A DNA stretch of 64,000 nucleotides from Pseudorasbora parva. Lineage: Eukaryota; Chordata; Actinopteri; Cypriniformes; Gobionidae. The first letter of the stretch is position 1; the number at the start of each line of letters is the position of its first letter. Location: contig NC_090187.1 of the NCBI RefSeq assembly GCF_024679245.1, positions 22,414,495 to 22,478,494 of the forward strand. Reading direction: 5' to 3'. Under the pieces are notes generated by a model. It was not told where the DNA came from. It was given only the letters and a program-made list of their open reading frames with translations, and made no database searches. Shown here piece after piece: positions 63,034 through 64,000 of the stretch. Made by a program: the position numbers and the translations under genes.

Positions 63034-63922
63034 CTCGGGACTCGAAGCGCAAACACTTGAGACTTACTTGTGACTTGCATAACAATGACTTTGTCCCACT
63101 TCTGCTATTTACACCAAATTTTAATAGCAACTAGATTATATTTACACTCAGTGAAAAAAAACATATTTTCTTAGCGATATAGGATATTTACATTAAGTGA
63201 AAATTTTGTTTGCCAATTAATTTCCACAATTGTAACATTTTCTTACATTTTTTTCATGAACGCCCTTCCATTTCACTATTTGAATGGGATGAGCTCATAA
63301 TCACGACTTCAGAAATGGGAATTATCAAATTTCCGATAGCACGTAAAGGCGGCATAAATTAAAAGTCTTTATTTTTTATTTTTTATATTGTTTGGCCCAA
63401 ACGTACATTCTTAGGTTTTGCCAAAAAAGTGCTTAGTATAAACAGACACTCTGTTAACATAATATCAGATTTGTCTTATTTTAAATAAACACACAAAAAA
63501 CAGGGATGAAAAACACACTTAAGAAAATCACTTTTGACAACATAGAACTGTGGGTGAGTTTTGCATGTGCAAACACCACACAGTTTCTACAGAAAATGTA
63601 AAAAGCAAGTGCCACTAGTGTTGTAGAAATTAAAAGTGCCACTAATAATTGAGGACCCTGCTCTTGAATGAATGAAGGAATTAATTAATTAATAGCGCAT
63701 ACACACATTACTTCATTGTCTCACTGTTTGTGAATGTTTCCTTCCAAGGCTGAGTTTCAACAAATGTTAATGTGACTTTCTTGGCATTTTGGCTCAAAAC
63801 AGAGCAGATTAGTCTTGATAGCTATTGCTGCTTTAGTGAAATTGTTCATGCTTGGTGGTTGTAAAACTTTCAGATTTATTTTGCCCATTTCATATGTTTG
63901 CTTTCTAATGATGAGCTGCACC

Positions 63923-63925
<3 letters not shown>
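63034..63925. other. Gene-free sequence
   Basis: Nothing recognised. Confidence 0.4.

Positions 63926-64000
<75 letters not shown>
63926..64000. repeat. (TC)n microsatellite, runs off the window
   Basis: About 37 TC units up to the last base. This may mark a contig or assembly edge. Confidence 0.97.

Overview
The window is vertebrate nuclear DNA, most likely from a cyprinid (carp or zebrafish-like) fish. It is AT-rich and full of (AT)n arrays. Its interspersed repeats are of fish type: DIRS elements, a Tc1-like transposon, hAT and TTAA-target elements, and a LINE tail ending in ATTG repeats. The species is inferred from this repeat content; nothing names it directly. No complete host gene was found, and no rRNA, tRNA or CRISPR array.

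The centre of the window (6566-22197) is one complete, apparently intact, env-bearing LTR retroelement that looks like a young endogenous retrovirus. Its layout is: 4-base target duplication AAAT; 5' LTR 6570-8357; a 2.7-kb leader with a putative primer-binding site; gag 11097-12971; pol 12978-18308 in the same frame behind a single TGA-CTA-G stop context; env 18429-20195 behind a strong candidate splice acceptor; polypurine tract; 3' LTR 20409-22193; AAAT. I saw one substitution and two small length differences between the LTRs, and all three genes are open. Pol carries a protease, a second degenerate protease-like domain, a beta-rich linker, RT, a degenerate tether RNase H, an intact second RNase H and an integrase. 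Env has a very short N-terminal part before its furin-like site, so it looks like a viral F-type fusion protein rather than an ordinary SU/TM protein. Gag has a long coiled coil and an Arg-rich tail and no CCHC knuckle. Gag would form particles, Pol (made by readthrough or reinitiation) would process, copy and integrate the genome, and Env (from a spliced mRNA) would serve membrane fusion.

Left flank (1-6565): gene-free sequence, a TATC microsatellite, and a chimeric wreck of a restriction-like-endonuclease LINE joined to DIRS pieces (4238-5526). Right flank (22198-31500): a hAT-type MITE inside another repeat, a 120-bp palindrome, a DIRS 3' end, a solo LTR with 5-base duplications, and a Tc1-like remnant. 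From 32300 to 36761 lies a LINE tail interrupted by a TTAA element and a hAT element. From 37313 to 39300 a hAT copy sits inside another DNA transposon, which sits in an LTR-like fragment.

From 47355 to 51092 an inverted-repeat-bounded segment carries two exon-like coding pieces. The first is split by a 2.8-kb transposon holding two large hairpins. From 51160 to 54795 lies a degraded DIRS element on the minus strand between two (AT)n arrays. The last 9 kb hold LINE, gypsy-gag and DIRS scraps, long (AT)n and TTTTA arrays, and a terminal (TC)n tract running off the window.
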